Part shown: positions 1 to 7,936 of the stretch, piece after piece | Numbering within the stretch: position 1 is the first letter of the stretch | Layout of the letters: the number at the start of each line of letters is the position of its first letter | IMG/VR virus record: IMGVR_UViG_3300021437_000034 | Coordinates: 1-43,796 of that record | DNA from: a virus | DNA: 43,796 nt | Direction: 5' to 3' (one strand) | Notes under the pieces: generated by a model | Seen by the model: the letters and a program-made list of their open reading frames with translations, nothing else | What the model was told of the DNA's origin: nothing | The model's database searches: none | Program-made: the position numbers and the translations under genes

Positions 1-1
1 C

Positions 2-790
2 AGTGCATCTACGGATACTCATTCCGGTTGGAACTCTGGCTCTAGTTATTTTGTTGTTCCTGTTCCAGGTAAATATAAAATTATTGCTGTGGCGACTGTT
101 TATCAAAATACTTCTGGAGGAAATGCTTTAGAGCAAATTTTTATCAACGGCGTCAACGTAACTCAGATTTATTCAGCAACAATTTCTGCTGGTATAGCCA
201 TGCCACTAACGGTAGTCCATGAATACGACGCAAAAGCTGGTGACCAGATTCAAGTTAAGTTGTCAAATTCATCTGGCAACATGCAGCTTCTTGGTTCCAC
301 AGTTGGGGCAACTCATACTTTAACAATTACTAGAGAAGGCGGGTCTCAGCAAATTGCAGCTAGTGACTCTGTCAGCGCAAGATACACAGACGTATCTGGG
401 GGAACACTTGCCACTACTGCCACCGTGTTCAAGTACCAAACAAAGGTTTGGGATAATACTTCTGAGTATTCAACTACCACAGGTTCATTCACTTGTCCCG
501 CACCAGGTAAGATGGAAGTAAAAGCATCTTTGAGAAGCGGTGTTGGAACACTGACAACCTCTCAAGGATTCCTACTTTATGCGTACAAAAACGGATCTTT
601 GTATGCCCCAATTGCCACGGCTCTTGGAACGGGAGCAGCAAACTTCTATCACGCAGTAGGGTCAACTTTAGTCGATTGTTTAGCGGGAGACACAATTGCT
701 GTTTACGCACTTTGGGGTGGGGCTACCGCTCCAGCCGCAGATACTACAGCGACTTTCAACTGGGTAACATTTAATAGAGTGAGTAACTAG
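2..790 (+). CDS. Tail appendage protein, C-terminal part (5' end lies outside the window)
   Basis: The frame is open from base 2, so this is the C-terminal part of a longer gene; the GTG at 89 is only an internal codon. The product is rich in Ser, Thr, Gly and Ala. It contains two similar stretches of the pattern 'aromatic-x2-P-x-PGK-hydrophobic' (FVVPVPGKYKI near the left edge and FTCPAPGKMEV around base 490), each followed by alternating beta-strand-like residues. This resembles C1q/TNF-like jelly-roll tips often seen at the ends of phage fibres; that resemblance is inference. The lysis genes start 2 bases downstream. The gene beginning at 42636 is probably its N-terminal half. Role inferred: receptor-facing virion appendage. 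Confidence is good that it is coding and moderate on function. Confidence 0.75.
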   Translation, partial: SASTDTHSGWNSGSSYFVVPVPGKYKIIAVATVYQNTSGGNALEQIFINGVNVTQIYSATISAGIAMPLTVVHEYDAKAGDQIQVKLSNSSGNMQLLGSTVGATHTLTITREGGSQQIAASDSVSARYTDVSGGTLATTATVFKYQTKVWDNTSEYSTTTGSFTCPAPGKMEVKASLRSGVGTLTTSQGFLLYAYKNGSLYAPIATALGTGAANFYHAVGSTLVDCLAGDTIAVYALWGGATAPAADTTATFNWVTFNRVSN

Positions 791-792
791 GC

Positions 793-1119
793 ATGGGGGT
801 AACAGGGGTGGAGCTTACGGCCAAAGATTTATTCCAGATTGCTGGATTAGTAATTGGCTTCATCTCCACCTTTGCAGTTATTCGGTACAAAGTGGATGAA
901 CTTGCTAAAGACATCAATGGACTTGGGGCAAAAATAGGGTCGATAGACAAAAAAATAGACTCTTTTAGGATTGAGGTCATTAGCAACATGAGCGAGGCCA
1001 AAGTAGAGATGGCCGAGGCTTTAAAAAATCTAGAGATAGATATGATTAGATCTACCTCCACTATGAGTGCAGAGTTGGGTCAGTATAGAAAGAGTAATGA
1101 CAATGAAGCACGAAAATAA
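793..1119 (+). CDS. Small membrane protein with coiled coil, holin-like candidate
   Basis: A 108-residue protein with one hydrophobic segment near residues 12-30 (LFQIAGLVIGFISTFAVI). A long charged, heptad-like region follows (residues 35-100) that should form a coiled coil. It starts 2 bases after the tail gene and overlaps the start of the endolysin gene. One N-terminal membrane anchor plus a helical tail, placed directly before an endolysin, resembles XhlA-type haemolysin/holin proteins and some spanin-like proteins. I see no diagnostic motif, so 'holin-like' rests on position and topology. The second membrane protein at 1539 is an equally good holin candidate. Confident as a gene, uncertain as a function. 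Confidence 0.6.
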   Translation: MGVTGVELTAKDLFQIAGLVIGFISTFAVIRYKVDELAKDINGLGAKIGSIDKKIDSFRIEVISNMSEAKVEMAEALKNLEIDMIRSTSTMSAELGQYRKSNDNEARK

Positions 1120-1522
1120 TGGTAAATGTCAGAAGTGCCTAGGAATCTTTGGAACCTATCCAGGATTCCATCAAGGTCTACTAGACTGGTTTACCAATTT
1201 TCAAGCGACACATCCAGAGGCACACATTTCTTGTGCTGGTCGGGGGAAAATAGAGCAAGAGAGGGACTTTTTCAAAGGGGCTTCCAAAGCTCATTATGGA
1301 CAAAGCGCCCACAATTATAACTGCGCAATTGATGTTTTTGCCATGCTACCTGGTGAAAACACTATTTATCCACTTGCGTGGTTTCACAATATCCTTTCCC
1401 CACAAATACCAGACTGGTTAGACTGGGGATGGCACTGGACTAGATTCCCTGAAATGCCACATCTGGAAGTGGCGGGATGGGAAGAGTTACGAGATAATGG
1501 GCATGTACATTTAGTAGAATAA
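1103..1522 (+). CDS. Endolysin, M15-family peptidase (D-Ala-D-Ala carboxypeptidase / L-Ala-D-Glu endopeptidase type)
   Basis: About 139 residues. The zinc-binding pattern of M15 peptidases is visible: SAHNYNCAID (counting from this start, His70 and Asp77) corresponds to the family's S-x-H-x2-G-x-A-x-D, and MPHLEV (His120, Glu122) corresponds to the P-H-[FL]-E ligand box. The usual Gly of the first box is Cys here, which is unusual but not disabling by itself. There is no signal peptide, so release would need a holin. The start at 1103 is chosen because the purine run AGAAAGAG lies about 8 bases upstream; the in-frame ATG at 1097 and a further one at 1067 are alternatives. It sits between two small membrane proteins, which makes a lysis cassette. 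The expected role is cutting peptide stems of peptidoglycan at the end of infection. Confidence 0.82.
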   Translation: MKHENNGKCQKCLGIFGTYPGFHQGLLDWFTNFQATHPEAHISCAGRGKIEQERDFFKGASKAHYGQSAHNYNCAIDVFAMLPGENTIYPLAWFHNILSPQIPDWLDWGWHWTRFPEMPHLEVAGWEELRDNGHVHLVE

Positions 1523-1538
1523 ACTTCAAGGAGGAGTT

Positions 1539-1994
1539 ATGCGAATAAAATTGTTTATCATGGTTGTCAGCATCGTAGGATGCATTTCTTTTTTAGCAAA
1601 CGCAGAAGTGGCGACAGCGTCACCAACCCCAGTGGTTGCGGCGTCTCCAGCCCCCATCGCGTCACCAACCCCAGTGGTGGTACCCCAACAAAGCGCCACA
1701 GAAGCAATCAACAAAGTCCAACCACCACCAGATTGGCTCGCTAGAGCAATCTCTATTGGCACCTCTTTACCTCTTGTTGGCCCCTACCTTATTGAAGCAA
1801 TGAAGATTCTAGGAGTTATTTCTAGCATTCTTACTCTTCTTGTCTCTTTTTTGATTGCAGCAATGAAGGTACTTGTACCAGTTCTCAAGATTGCAAAGAT
1901 GGATTCACTTGCGGCTTTTATGGAAGCATTTGGTTCATCTAATGTCATGTACTGGTTGAAATTCTTCTCCATGTACAACGCGAAAAAAGAATAG
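1539..1994 (+). CDS. Exported Pro-rich membrane protein, possible second holin
   Basis: A 151-residue protein with a clear Sec-type signal peptide (residues 1-22, ending FLANA). A Pro/Ala/Val-rich linker (about 27-50) with two SPTPVV repeats follows, and then a hydrophobic region (about 74-116) that can form one or two membrane spans. The gene has a strong AAGGAGGAG ribosome site just upstream and follows the endolysin by 16 bases. Position suggests a lysis role (holin, antiholin or spanin-like), but the signal peptide and Pro-rich linker are not typical of any holin class I know. The region after residue 116 contains a short amphipathic tail. Function is therefore inferred only from neighbourhood and topology. 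Confidence 0.6.
   Translation: MRIKLFIMVVSIVGCISFLANAEVATASPTPVVAASPAPIASPTPVVVPQQSATEAINKVQPPPDWLARAISIGTSLPLVGPYLIEAMKILGVISSILTLLVSFLIAAMKVLVPVLKIAKMDSLAAFMEAFGSSNVMYWLKFFSMYNAKKE
1617..1678 (+). repeat. 20-bp direct repeat in the Pro-rich linker
   Basis: The 20-base unit at 1617-1636 recurs exactly at 1659-1678, a period of 42 bases (14 codons), so the repeat keeps frame. It encodes the two SPTPVV blocks of the exported protein. It probably arose by slippage or unequal recombination and can change linker length without breaking the gene. Confidence 0.85.
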
Positions 1995-2009
1995 TTCTTC
2001 GGGGGGTCT

Positions 2010-2387
2010 ATGCAAACATTAACTTACGGTTATATTAAGCCTCAAAGCGGGGACAGGGGTTCGGCCTTATTCAATGCCCTTGAGAGTAATATCCAAAAGG
2101 TCAACGACCATAAGCATGATGGATTAGACTCCTCTCCAATTAGCACAAAAAGTATTCTCGCAGAAACTCAGGCACTCAGCTCTTCAAACTGGGTGGCCTA
2201 CGGAGCTGCGGGATTTTTCAGACAGCTTGTTACTTTACCAACGGGCTTTCTATTTGACAGTATCCAGATGGGTTTTCGAGTAGGTGGAAACGTGGCTTTT
2301 CTTGATGTGGAAAGAGTGGACAATTTCTCTTACTACGTATACTCGAATGATAGTACAATCTCTCCAACGGTTCTCTATGGTGGTTGA
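2010..2387 (+). CDS. Small virion protein, probable tail/fibre-associated
   Basis: A 125-residue protein preceded by a G-rich ribosome site (GGGGGG, 6 bases before the ATG). It contains the short motif DHKHDG near residues 32-37, a His/Asp cluster that recurs in phage fibre and baseplate proteins, and a beta-rich C-terminal half. It lies immediately before the nozzle-like gene, with the stop overlapping the next start (TGATG). It is probably a minor tail or fibre-attachment component; I cannot name a family. Gene call is firm and function weak. Confidence 0.6.
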   Translation: MQTLTYGYIKPQSGDRGSALFNALESNIQKVNDHKHDGLDSSPISTKSILAETQALSSSNWVAYGAAGFFRQLVTLPTGFLFDSIQMGFRVGGNVAFLDVERVDNFSYYVYSNDSTISPTVLYGG

Positions 2388-4663
2388 TGGAATTAAGCGA
2401 TTACAAAAACCCCCTGGAGGTCGTTGATTTTTCAGGGGGTATCACAGACAATGTCTACTGGCAGGACCCGCGAAGAGCTAAAACTCTTGATAATCTTCTT
2501 ATTAAATCTGATCGTTCTGTGGATAACCGTCCAGGATCCGTTGTTGATGATCTTACGCATCCTTTGATCCCCGCTGGAAATCAGAAGATAAACACCCTGA
2601 TAAACTACGCAAATTCAGATAAACTCTTTGTCCATTCTGCAAGAAAGATCTACTACAGAAACCCATCCAGCTACCAGACGCTACTAGGGCCTACTGGAAA
2701 TGATGTTTTAAGTGCTGGAAGTACGTCAAATTTTCTATCTTTTGCGCAAAGTAACGGACATATTTTCCTCACAAGTGATGCTTACCCCTCTCCTCAAAAA
2801 ATATACAAAGATCAACTAGGAGCGTACCAAGTAAGAAGTGCAGGTCTCCCAGCTTTGGCAGCAAGTCCAAATGTGACAGCGGGAATTGCAGGAGTAAATG
2901 ATTACGTCTACTCTTTTGCCTATGATTATCTCTACCAAGTAGGTACCCCTACTGGGATTACCAAATTTGAAGATATTGGTCCGGTCACTCAGTTTAGATT
3001 AGTTGGTTCTGGTGATCCTTCGGCAAGTGCAAATAGCATCACGGGTATCCCTGTTTTAGCAAATGGTGCAACAAACAATTGGGACACTTCCAACATAAAA
3101 GTTTTCATCTATAGAACCCTCTCTGGTGGGACTGTTTCCTATAAAGTGGGTGAAGTAACAAATGGAACTACCACTTTTCTAGACTCAGTTTCAGATGCAG
3201 TTCTTCAATTAAATGATACTTTGTATATTGATGACGGCACCCTAGATTTTGACCCCCCACCCATGTCCAGATACATCCACATTGTAAACAACACTGGATA
3301 CTACGCTTCTTTATATGAGGGTGGTGAGGAGAAGAGGACAACCATTCGTCAATCTATACCTGGAGCCCCAGATAAAGTTCCAACCGCTTTTGAGGTGGTG
3401 GTTGAGGATAGGCTTACGGGTATGAGTTCTGCCAGATCTAATCCGATAGCTCTTTGCGAGAAGTACATCTACCGAATAGAGCAGTCTTTCGATAATGCGG
3501 GAAGAGGAGCACCAAACGCTATCCGTTTATCAGACACGGCTGGATGTGTTTCCCACAATTCCATTGTCCAGGCTGAGAATGGTATTTTTTGGTTTGGCAA
3601 TGACGGGGTTTATTACTGCGACTCTTACCAGACAATGAAGGTATCAGATGGAAACAATGAAAGGTATAAAACCCTTCTCTCCACCATCTCAGACCCCAGG
3701 AAAATCACTGGAAGATTTGATGAAAAAGAAAGACGCATTTACTGGACCATCCAGACAAACTCTACCTCTTTGGACATAGACTCTCTTCTTACACTTGAGT
3801 TGAGATGGGGTATTTCCAATGATATGCCGTTTGAGACTGCAAGTGGTGCTTCCTTTAGACCCTCTGCTATTGAAATCTTTAATAAAAAACTCTATCGTGG
3901 CGACACTCGTGGGTATGTTTTTATCCATGACCCAAGCTACACGACAGACCCAAAAGTGGACACTTTAAGTGCTGCAAGTACCTGGGCCAAAGAGACAATA
4001 ATTTGGACGTATGAGTCCATCAATTACAACTTTGGGTCTACGCATTTGCGAAAATATGTGACTAAGATGCTTCTCACAGCACAGAACAAAGACAACACCT
4101 CTATCCAGATTACCGCCATAAATGATGATGGCCGGACTACAAGAGCGTTAAAGCCAATTAGATGGAGACGTAACTTTGTTTGGGGAGATAATGAGTTTCT
4201 ATGGGGAAATACGGACTGTGTATGGAATGCAGTAGGGATCATTGAGCAGTTTCGGCGAATGCCAGCAAAAGGTATTCGGTTGTCTTATCTGCGGCTTATG
4301 GTTTCAAATGCATTTAGTATAGTTTTAAATTCAGACATGGCTGGTCTTGCTCATTTCAACCCTAGCTTAAAAACAGCCACGCTTTTAAATTCTTCTCAAA
4401 CATGGCCTGTGGACTCTGTAGATTATGTCATCACCACAGAAGTGGACGGGTATCAGAAGCAATTTCCTGTGACTTATGTGGGAACGGACACCATCCAAGT
4501 CCTAGACCCAGGTGGACAGCTTCCTTTGGGAAATTATAAATGGGAACTTTGGGGTTATAGGAAGGGTGAGCCTTTGAACCTTCTTTCCTACAATCTTGTT
4601 TGGGATCACGCAAGCCAGACCCAACTCACTTACCACGCTGGACAGGATGGCAGCAATACTTGA
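2387..4663 (+). CDS. Tail nozzle / stabilisation-like protein (T7 gp12 or P22 gp10 type)
   Basis: About 758 residues. It opens with the pattern typical of podovirus nozzle proteins: a short lead, then DFSGGITDN and a DNLLIKSDRSVDNRPG stretch. Repeated beta-rich blades follow, with motifs such as GIFWFGNDGVYY that fit a beta-propeller. Length matches the T7 gp12 class better than the shorter P22 gp10. The ATG at 2387 overlaps the previous stop; an in-frame TTG one codon earlier is less likely. The next gene is the adaptor candidate, the same pairing found in T7-like (gp11/gp12) and P22-like (gp4/gp10) tails. Expected role: the lower tail tube and channel for DNA exit. Family assignment is by pattern recognition, not by search. 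Confidence 0.7.
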   Translation: MELSDYKNPLEVVDFSGGITDNVYWQDPRRAKTLDNLLIKSDRSVDNRPGSVVDDLTHPLIPAGNQKINTLINYANSDKLFVHSARKIYYRNPSSYQTLLGPTGNDVLSAGSTSNFLSFAQSNGHIFLTSDAYPSPQKIYKDQLGAYQVRSAGLPALAASPNVTAGIAGVNDYVYSFAYDYLYQVGTPTGITKFEDIGPVTQFRLVGSGDPSASANSITGIPVLANGATNNWDTSNIKVFIYRTLSGGTVSYKVGEVTNGTTTFLDSVSDAVLQLNDTLYIDDGTLDFDPPPMSRYIHIVNNTGYYASLYEGGEEKRTTIRQSIPGAPDKVPTAFEVVVEDRLTGMSSARSNPIALCEKYIYRIEQSFDNAGRGAPNAIRLSDTAGCVSHNSIVQAENGIFWFGNDGVYYCDSYQTMKVSDGNNERYKTLLSTISDPRKITGRFDEKERRIYWTIQTNSTSLDIDSLLTLELRWGISNDMPFETASGASFRPSAIEIFNKKLYRGDTRGYVFIHDPSYTTDPKVDTLSAASTWAKETIIWTYESINYNFGSTHLRKYVTKMLLTAQNKDNTSIQITAINDDGRTTRALKPIRWRRNFVWGDNEFLWGNTDCVWNAVGIIEQFRRMPAKGIRLSYLRLMVSNAFSIVLNSDMAGLAHFNPSLKTATLLNSSQTWPVDSVDYVITTEVDGYQKQFPVTYVGTDTIQVLDPGGQLPLGNYKWELWGYRKGEPLNLLSYNLVWDHASQTQLTYHAGQDGSNT

Positions 4664-4678
4664 TACTAGGAGGTGTCT

Positions 4679-5380
4679 ATGCCTTTTAAAACACTACTTG
4701 ATTTACGTACAAAGATTGAGCGAGATCTCGACCTAGAGGCCGAGGAGTTTGTACAGCCACAAGAGATGATTGAATACATCAATGATGCTATCGCTATCTC
4801 TGAGGCAGAAATTGTAAAGCTTGGACTTCGAGATAAGTACTTTTTAACCAGGTACACTTTTAGTGTGGTAAAAGATCAAGAGGACTACACTCTTCCTGCC
4901 AACGTATACGCAAACAAAATTCTTAAACTTGTTTATCAGAATGGAGCTACTCTCTACACTCTTCGTCCAATGGACTCAAAAGATATGTTTGAGGACATCC
5001 AGTTTCTAAATAAATATGTTACCACTGAGTTCTATAGATATTTAATTCGCCATGATCTCCCTGGTGAAGAGAGAATTCAGATTGTGCCTAAAGGACGCTT
5101 GTCCGTGGCAAATGCAATAACTGTTTGGTACTACCGAGATGCAAACAAACTGTCTGTGGATACGGATGTGTGTGATTTGCCTGAAATATGCTATCAGTTT
5201 ATTTACCAATCTGTTCGAACTCGTGTGTATGAGAAGGAGAAGGGTACTGCATGGCGTGAGGCTATGAATGACCTTTTGACTGTTCGAAACCTTATGGTGG
5301 AGACTCTAACACAGCAAATCGTTGATGCAGATTTAACTGAAGTAGAAAAAGACATGAATGTCTACTGGGAGCACAGCTAA
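4679..5380 (+). CDS. Head-tail adaptor protein (T7 gp11 / P22 gp4-like)
   Basis: A 233-residue, largely helical protein. The N-terminal part (LLDLRTKIERDLD...MIEYINDAI) and the central region with DYTLPAN and ITVWYYRDA resemble adaptor/tail-tube A proteins that dock below the portal. The ATG at 4679 is chosen because the Shine-Dalgarno AGGAGGT (4668-4674) lies just upstream and overlaps the earlier in-frame GTG at 4673, which rules that one out. Located between the nozzle-like and ejection genes. Expected role: a dodecameric ring connecting portal and nozzle. The alternative is a different minor tail-completion protein. Confidence 0.68.
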   Translation: MPFKTLLDLRTKIERDLDLEAEEFVQPQEMIEYINDAIAISEAEIVKLGLRDKYFLTRYTFSVVKDQEDYTLPANVYANKILKLVYQNGATLYTLRPMDSKDMFEDIQFLNKYVTTEFYRYLIRHDLPGEERIQIVPKGRLSVANAITVWYYRDANKLSVDTDVCDLPEICYQFIYQSVRTRVYEKEKGTAWREAMNDLLTVRNLMVETLTQQIVDADLTEVEKDMNVYWEHS

Positions 5381-6090
5381 TGGGATATAGTGGAACTAAC
5401 GCATGGGACATGCCTCCAATAATGGCTGCATCAAAACAACCAACAAAAATGATTGGCGAGCAAAAGATAACTCTCGATCCCCCTCCAGATGATCGAACTC
5501 CGTATGAGAAAGCAGCGGGAGTCAACCCACCCACTTTTCTCAGCACCACAGATCCTACTGGAAATCTAAAAGATCAATTCAAGTTAGATCCGTATAGTGG
5601 GGAAGCTCTCCAAGCCCTAAAATCGCAAGCGTTTGCTCAAGGGGATTCACCCTGGGCACAAATGCAAAAGACTCAGCAGCAATTGGAGCAACAAGGCGCC
5701 TCGGATACAGCGACAAAAAGGGCCATGCAAGCATCCAGCGGAGCACTCTCAAACCTTGCCAGAACTGGCGGGGCCACAGGAGGAGCAGCGGCACTTATGG
5801 CAAGACAAGGTGCTAGGGATGCACTGGGAGCACAGCAGGATATCTCCAGGCAAGGAGTTATGCAGCGGCTTGGTATTAACCAGCAAGATTTGGATAGGAA
5901 AAATTCTTTGCTTGGTAAATTTGGTGATATGGAAAACCAGGCAAATCAAACAAATATCAACCAAGCATCAAACTCAATGACTCTCCAAAATGCTTTCAAC
6001 ACAAACAGATACAATCAGCAGATGGCGGCGTGGGGAGCAAAAGAGACAGCAAACGGAATGCGCTCAAGTGGTGGGGGCGGGAAGAAGTGA
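5380..6090 (+). CDS. Internal virion / ejection protein candidate
   Basis: A 236-residue protein, low in hydrophobic residues and rich in Gln, Ala, Asn and Gly. The central part (about residues 85-215) is Ala/Gln-rich and probably helical; the C terminus ends in a Gly/Lys tail. Its start overlaps the adaptor stop (TAATG) and its stop overlaps the next GTG start. Composition and place between adaptor and the large ejection proteins match internal core or DNA-ejection proteins of podoviruses, which diverge too fast for motif naming. No enzyme motif was seen. Confidence 0.6.
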   Translation: MGYSGTNAWDMPPIMAASKQPTKMIGEQKITLDPPPDDRTPYEKAAGVNPPTFLSTTDPTGNLKDQFKLDPYSGEALQALKSQAFAQGDSPWAQMQKTQQQLEQQGASDTATKRAMQASSGALSNLARTGGATGGAAALMARQGARDALGAQQDISRQGVMQRLGINQQDLDRKNSLLGKFGDMENQANQTNINQASNSMTLQNAFNTNRYNQQMAAWGAKETANGMRSSGGGGKK

Positions 6091-6506
6091 ATCTTCATGT
6101 TGTCGGTCTAGAAGAGTGGAAGGTGATGAGCGCAAATGCTCACAAGGTTTGTTTCACAGATGAACAATCACCAGACATTCTTACTTGTTCCTACGCTCTT
6201 TTAGTTACAGACAAAAATAACGACTCCCCACTTGGGTATGCAACGCTTGTGGAGATGAACAAATCTTGTGTGTACATGCAACACGGTGGCAGTATGCCGA
6301 ACATCCGTGGAACAATTCATGTGATGGCAGCCTATAGACTTATCTTAGAGTTTCTTAAAAAGAAGTACACACGAATTACTACTAGAATTAAAAACACAAA
6401 TATTCCCATGCTAAAAATAGCAATTGCCCAAGGTCTCTTGGTGACTGGAATAGATGTGGTAGAGAATGAAACTTTTCTTCAACTTTCTTGGAGCGTAGGA
6501 GGATAG
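6087..6506 (+). CDS. GNAT-like small virion protein (T7 gp13-like candidate)
   Basis: About 139 residues from a GTG at 6087 whose bases overlap the upstream stop (GTGA), the most economical start; an ATG at 6030 would force a 61-base overlap. The fold pattern LLVTDKNNDSPLGYATLVEM, followed by IRGTIHVMAAYRLILEFL and then KNTNIPMLKIAIAQGL, is reminiscent of the GNAT acetyltransferase scaffold, with the N-x-x-x-L-K-I-A element near the end. T7-like phages carry a GNAT-like internal virion protein at the same place among ejection genes, so this may be structural and not an active enzyme. The acetyl-CoA pyrophosphate loop is not clear. Moderate confidence. Confidence 0.5.
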   Translation: MNLHVVGLEEWKVMSANAHKVCFTDEQSPDILTCSYALLVTDKNNDSPLGYATLVEMNKSCVYMQHGGSMPNIRGTIHVMAAYRLILEFLKKKYTRITTRIKNTNIPMLKIAIAQGLLVTGIDVVENETFLQLSWSVGG

Positions 6507-6510
6507 ATAT

Positions 6511-6837
6511 ATGGACCCGATTACCCTTGGTTTAATTATGGGTGGAACTGGCCTTGTTTCTGGCTGGATGAATGCACAGGCGCAAAAAAGGGCCAATGAA
6601 CAGCAAACAAAAATGGCAGCAGCTCAGGCTGAATTTTCTCCATGGACAAATATGCGTCCAGAAACTCCCCAGATAAAACCAGCTGACCCAGTTGGTGGAG
6701 CTTTGGCGGGAGGTCTGCAAGGTGGACTTTCTGGGGTAATGGCGGCTCAAGGTAAAAAAGAAGTTCCTCAAGCTAAACCCACATATTATGGAGACTCTAA
6801 CGAAGATTCTCTGAAATGGTTTAGCAGACAATCTTAA
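6511..6837 (+). CDS. Small ejection-type virion protein
   Basis: A 108-residue protein. Residues 4-20 are hydrophobic and Gly-rich (ITLGLIMGGTGLVSG); an Ala/Gln-rich helix follows, and a second Gly-rich segment lies around residues 60-80 (GGALAGGLQGGLSG). Two glycine-zipper-like stretches fit a small protein that inserts in the cell envelope during DNA ejection, comparable in style to T7 gp14 or P22 gp7. It lies 4 bases after the GNAT-like gene and 13 bases before the next ejection gene. Role inferred from composition and position only. Confidence 0.55.
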   Translation: MDPITLGLIMGGTGLVSGWMNAQAQKRANEQQTKMAAAQAEFSPWTNMRPETPQIKPADPVGGALAGGLQGGLSGVMAAQGKKEVPQAKPTYYGDSNEDSLKWFSRQS

Positions 6838-6850
6838 TTGGGAGGGTAAA

Positions 6851-7936
6851 ATGCCTGTGTATAATAATCTTTTAGGAAATGAAATAGACCCAGAAAATAA
6901 CCCAGATCTGACACAATTTGGATCAAGTATGTCCATGGGGGGGTCTCTAAGCGGAGCCGCACTTCCATCTGATCTATTTGCACAGCACACAGCAGATCTT
7001 GCACAGAAGTTTAAATACTACCAAGGTCAGCATGAAGATGCCTTGACCAAGCTAAAAGATTACATGCAACAATACGAATCAAATCAACACGGTGGTGTAG
7101 ACTATCGGCCACTTGCTGCTTTTATTGGAGGACTTCCTCAACACCAGAACCCACAATTATCTCAAATGGCTCAGTCTATTGAGGAAGAAAAAGCACAAAA
7201 AGCTAAGGGTCTCATGGATACTCAGACCAATATTGCCAAACAGTATGAGGCACTAGCTAAAGAAGCAGAGAAAGATAAAAACTTATCTGGAATGATGGGC
7301 GCTATGTATAGGCAAAACCGCATGGGACAGATAGACGCAAAAGAGGCTAGGACGACCATGAATAATGATAGCCTACTTAAACAATATAACCCAAGGCTCG
7401 AAGGTGCTGCAAAAATTGGAGAGTTAATTACAGATGCTTTATCTGGTAAGCCAGACAAGGTTGTCTCCAATCAAGCCTTACTTGGTCAGGTAAATGCCGA
7501 GATTGCAAGGCTGGAAACTGGTGCAAATAACCCAGGACTTCATGCCGCAGAGAAAACAGAGCTTATGGATAAAGGGGCACAGCTTTATGCTCTAAGAGAT
7601 TCTATCACTGGTAACCCAAAAGATGCGGTTGATCCAAGAGTATTAGTTTCAGCTCAAAAGCTGGTATCGGAGCTGCAAAAATCATACATGAAAGGCATTG
7701 ATGCACGTATGGCATACCTCACAGCAGGTATGACTCCCGCGCAAAAGAAAATTGCAATGGATAAGCAGCACACTCTGAGAACCACATACGCTCCACGTTT
7801 TAAAAAAGGATGGGAAGGCCTAAACTCTAAAGAGACAAACGAGCCAAATCCAGCCACAATGTCAGAAGAAGATCTGCACAAACTGTCAGACAAAGAACTC
7901 CAAGATTTATACAATAAGCATGTTGGAGGTAAATAA
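6851..7936 (+). CDS. Internal virion protein, helical (ejection complex candidate)
   Basis: A 361-residue, predominantly helical and charged protein with GGGAGG-type ribosome site 4-6 bases upstream of the ATG. The middle (about 50-250) is rich in Lys, Gln, Glu and Ala with heptad-like spacing; no membrane segment or enzymatic motif is visible. The stop overlaps the next gene's start (TAATG), so translation is probably coupled to the 783-residue neighbour. This is the usual arrangement for ejection proteins of podoviruses. I cannot tie it to a named family. Confidence 0.6.
   Translation: MPVYNNLLGNEIDPENNPDLTQFGSSMSMGGSLSGAALPSDLFAQHTADLAQKFKYYQGQHEDALTKLKDYMQQYESNQHGGVDYRPLAAFIGGLPQHQNPQLSQMAQSIEEEKAQKAKGLMDTQTNIAKQYEALAKEAEKDKNLSGMMGAMYRQNRMGQIDAKEARTTMNNDSLLKQYNPRLEGAAKIGELITDALSGKPDKVVSNQALLGQVNAEIARLETGANNPGLHAAEKTELMDKGAQLYALRDSITGNPKDAVDPRVLVSAQKLVSELQKSYMKGIDARMAYLTAGMTPAQKKIAMDKQHTLRTTYAPRFKKGWEGLNSKETNEPNPATMSEEDLHKLSDKELQDLYNKHVGGK

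Noticed and set aside
6532-6990. Antisense frame of 152 codons over the ejection genes
   Set aside because: Ser/Leu/Phe/Cys-rich shadow; the + strand genes have ribosome sites and tight spacing.
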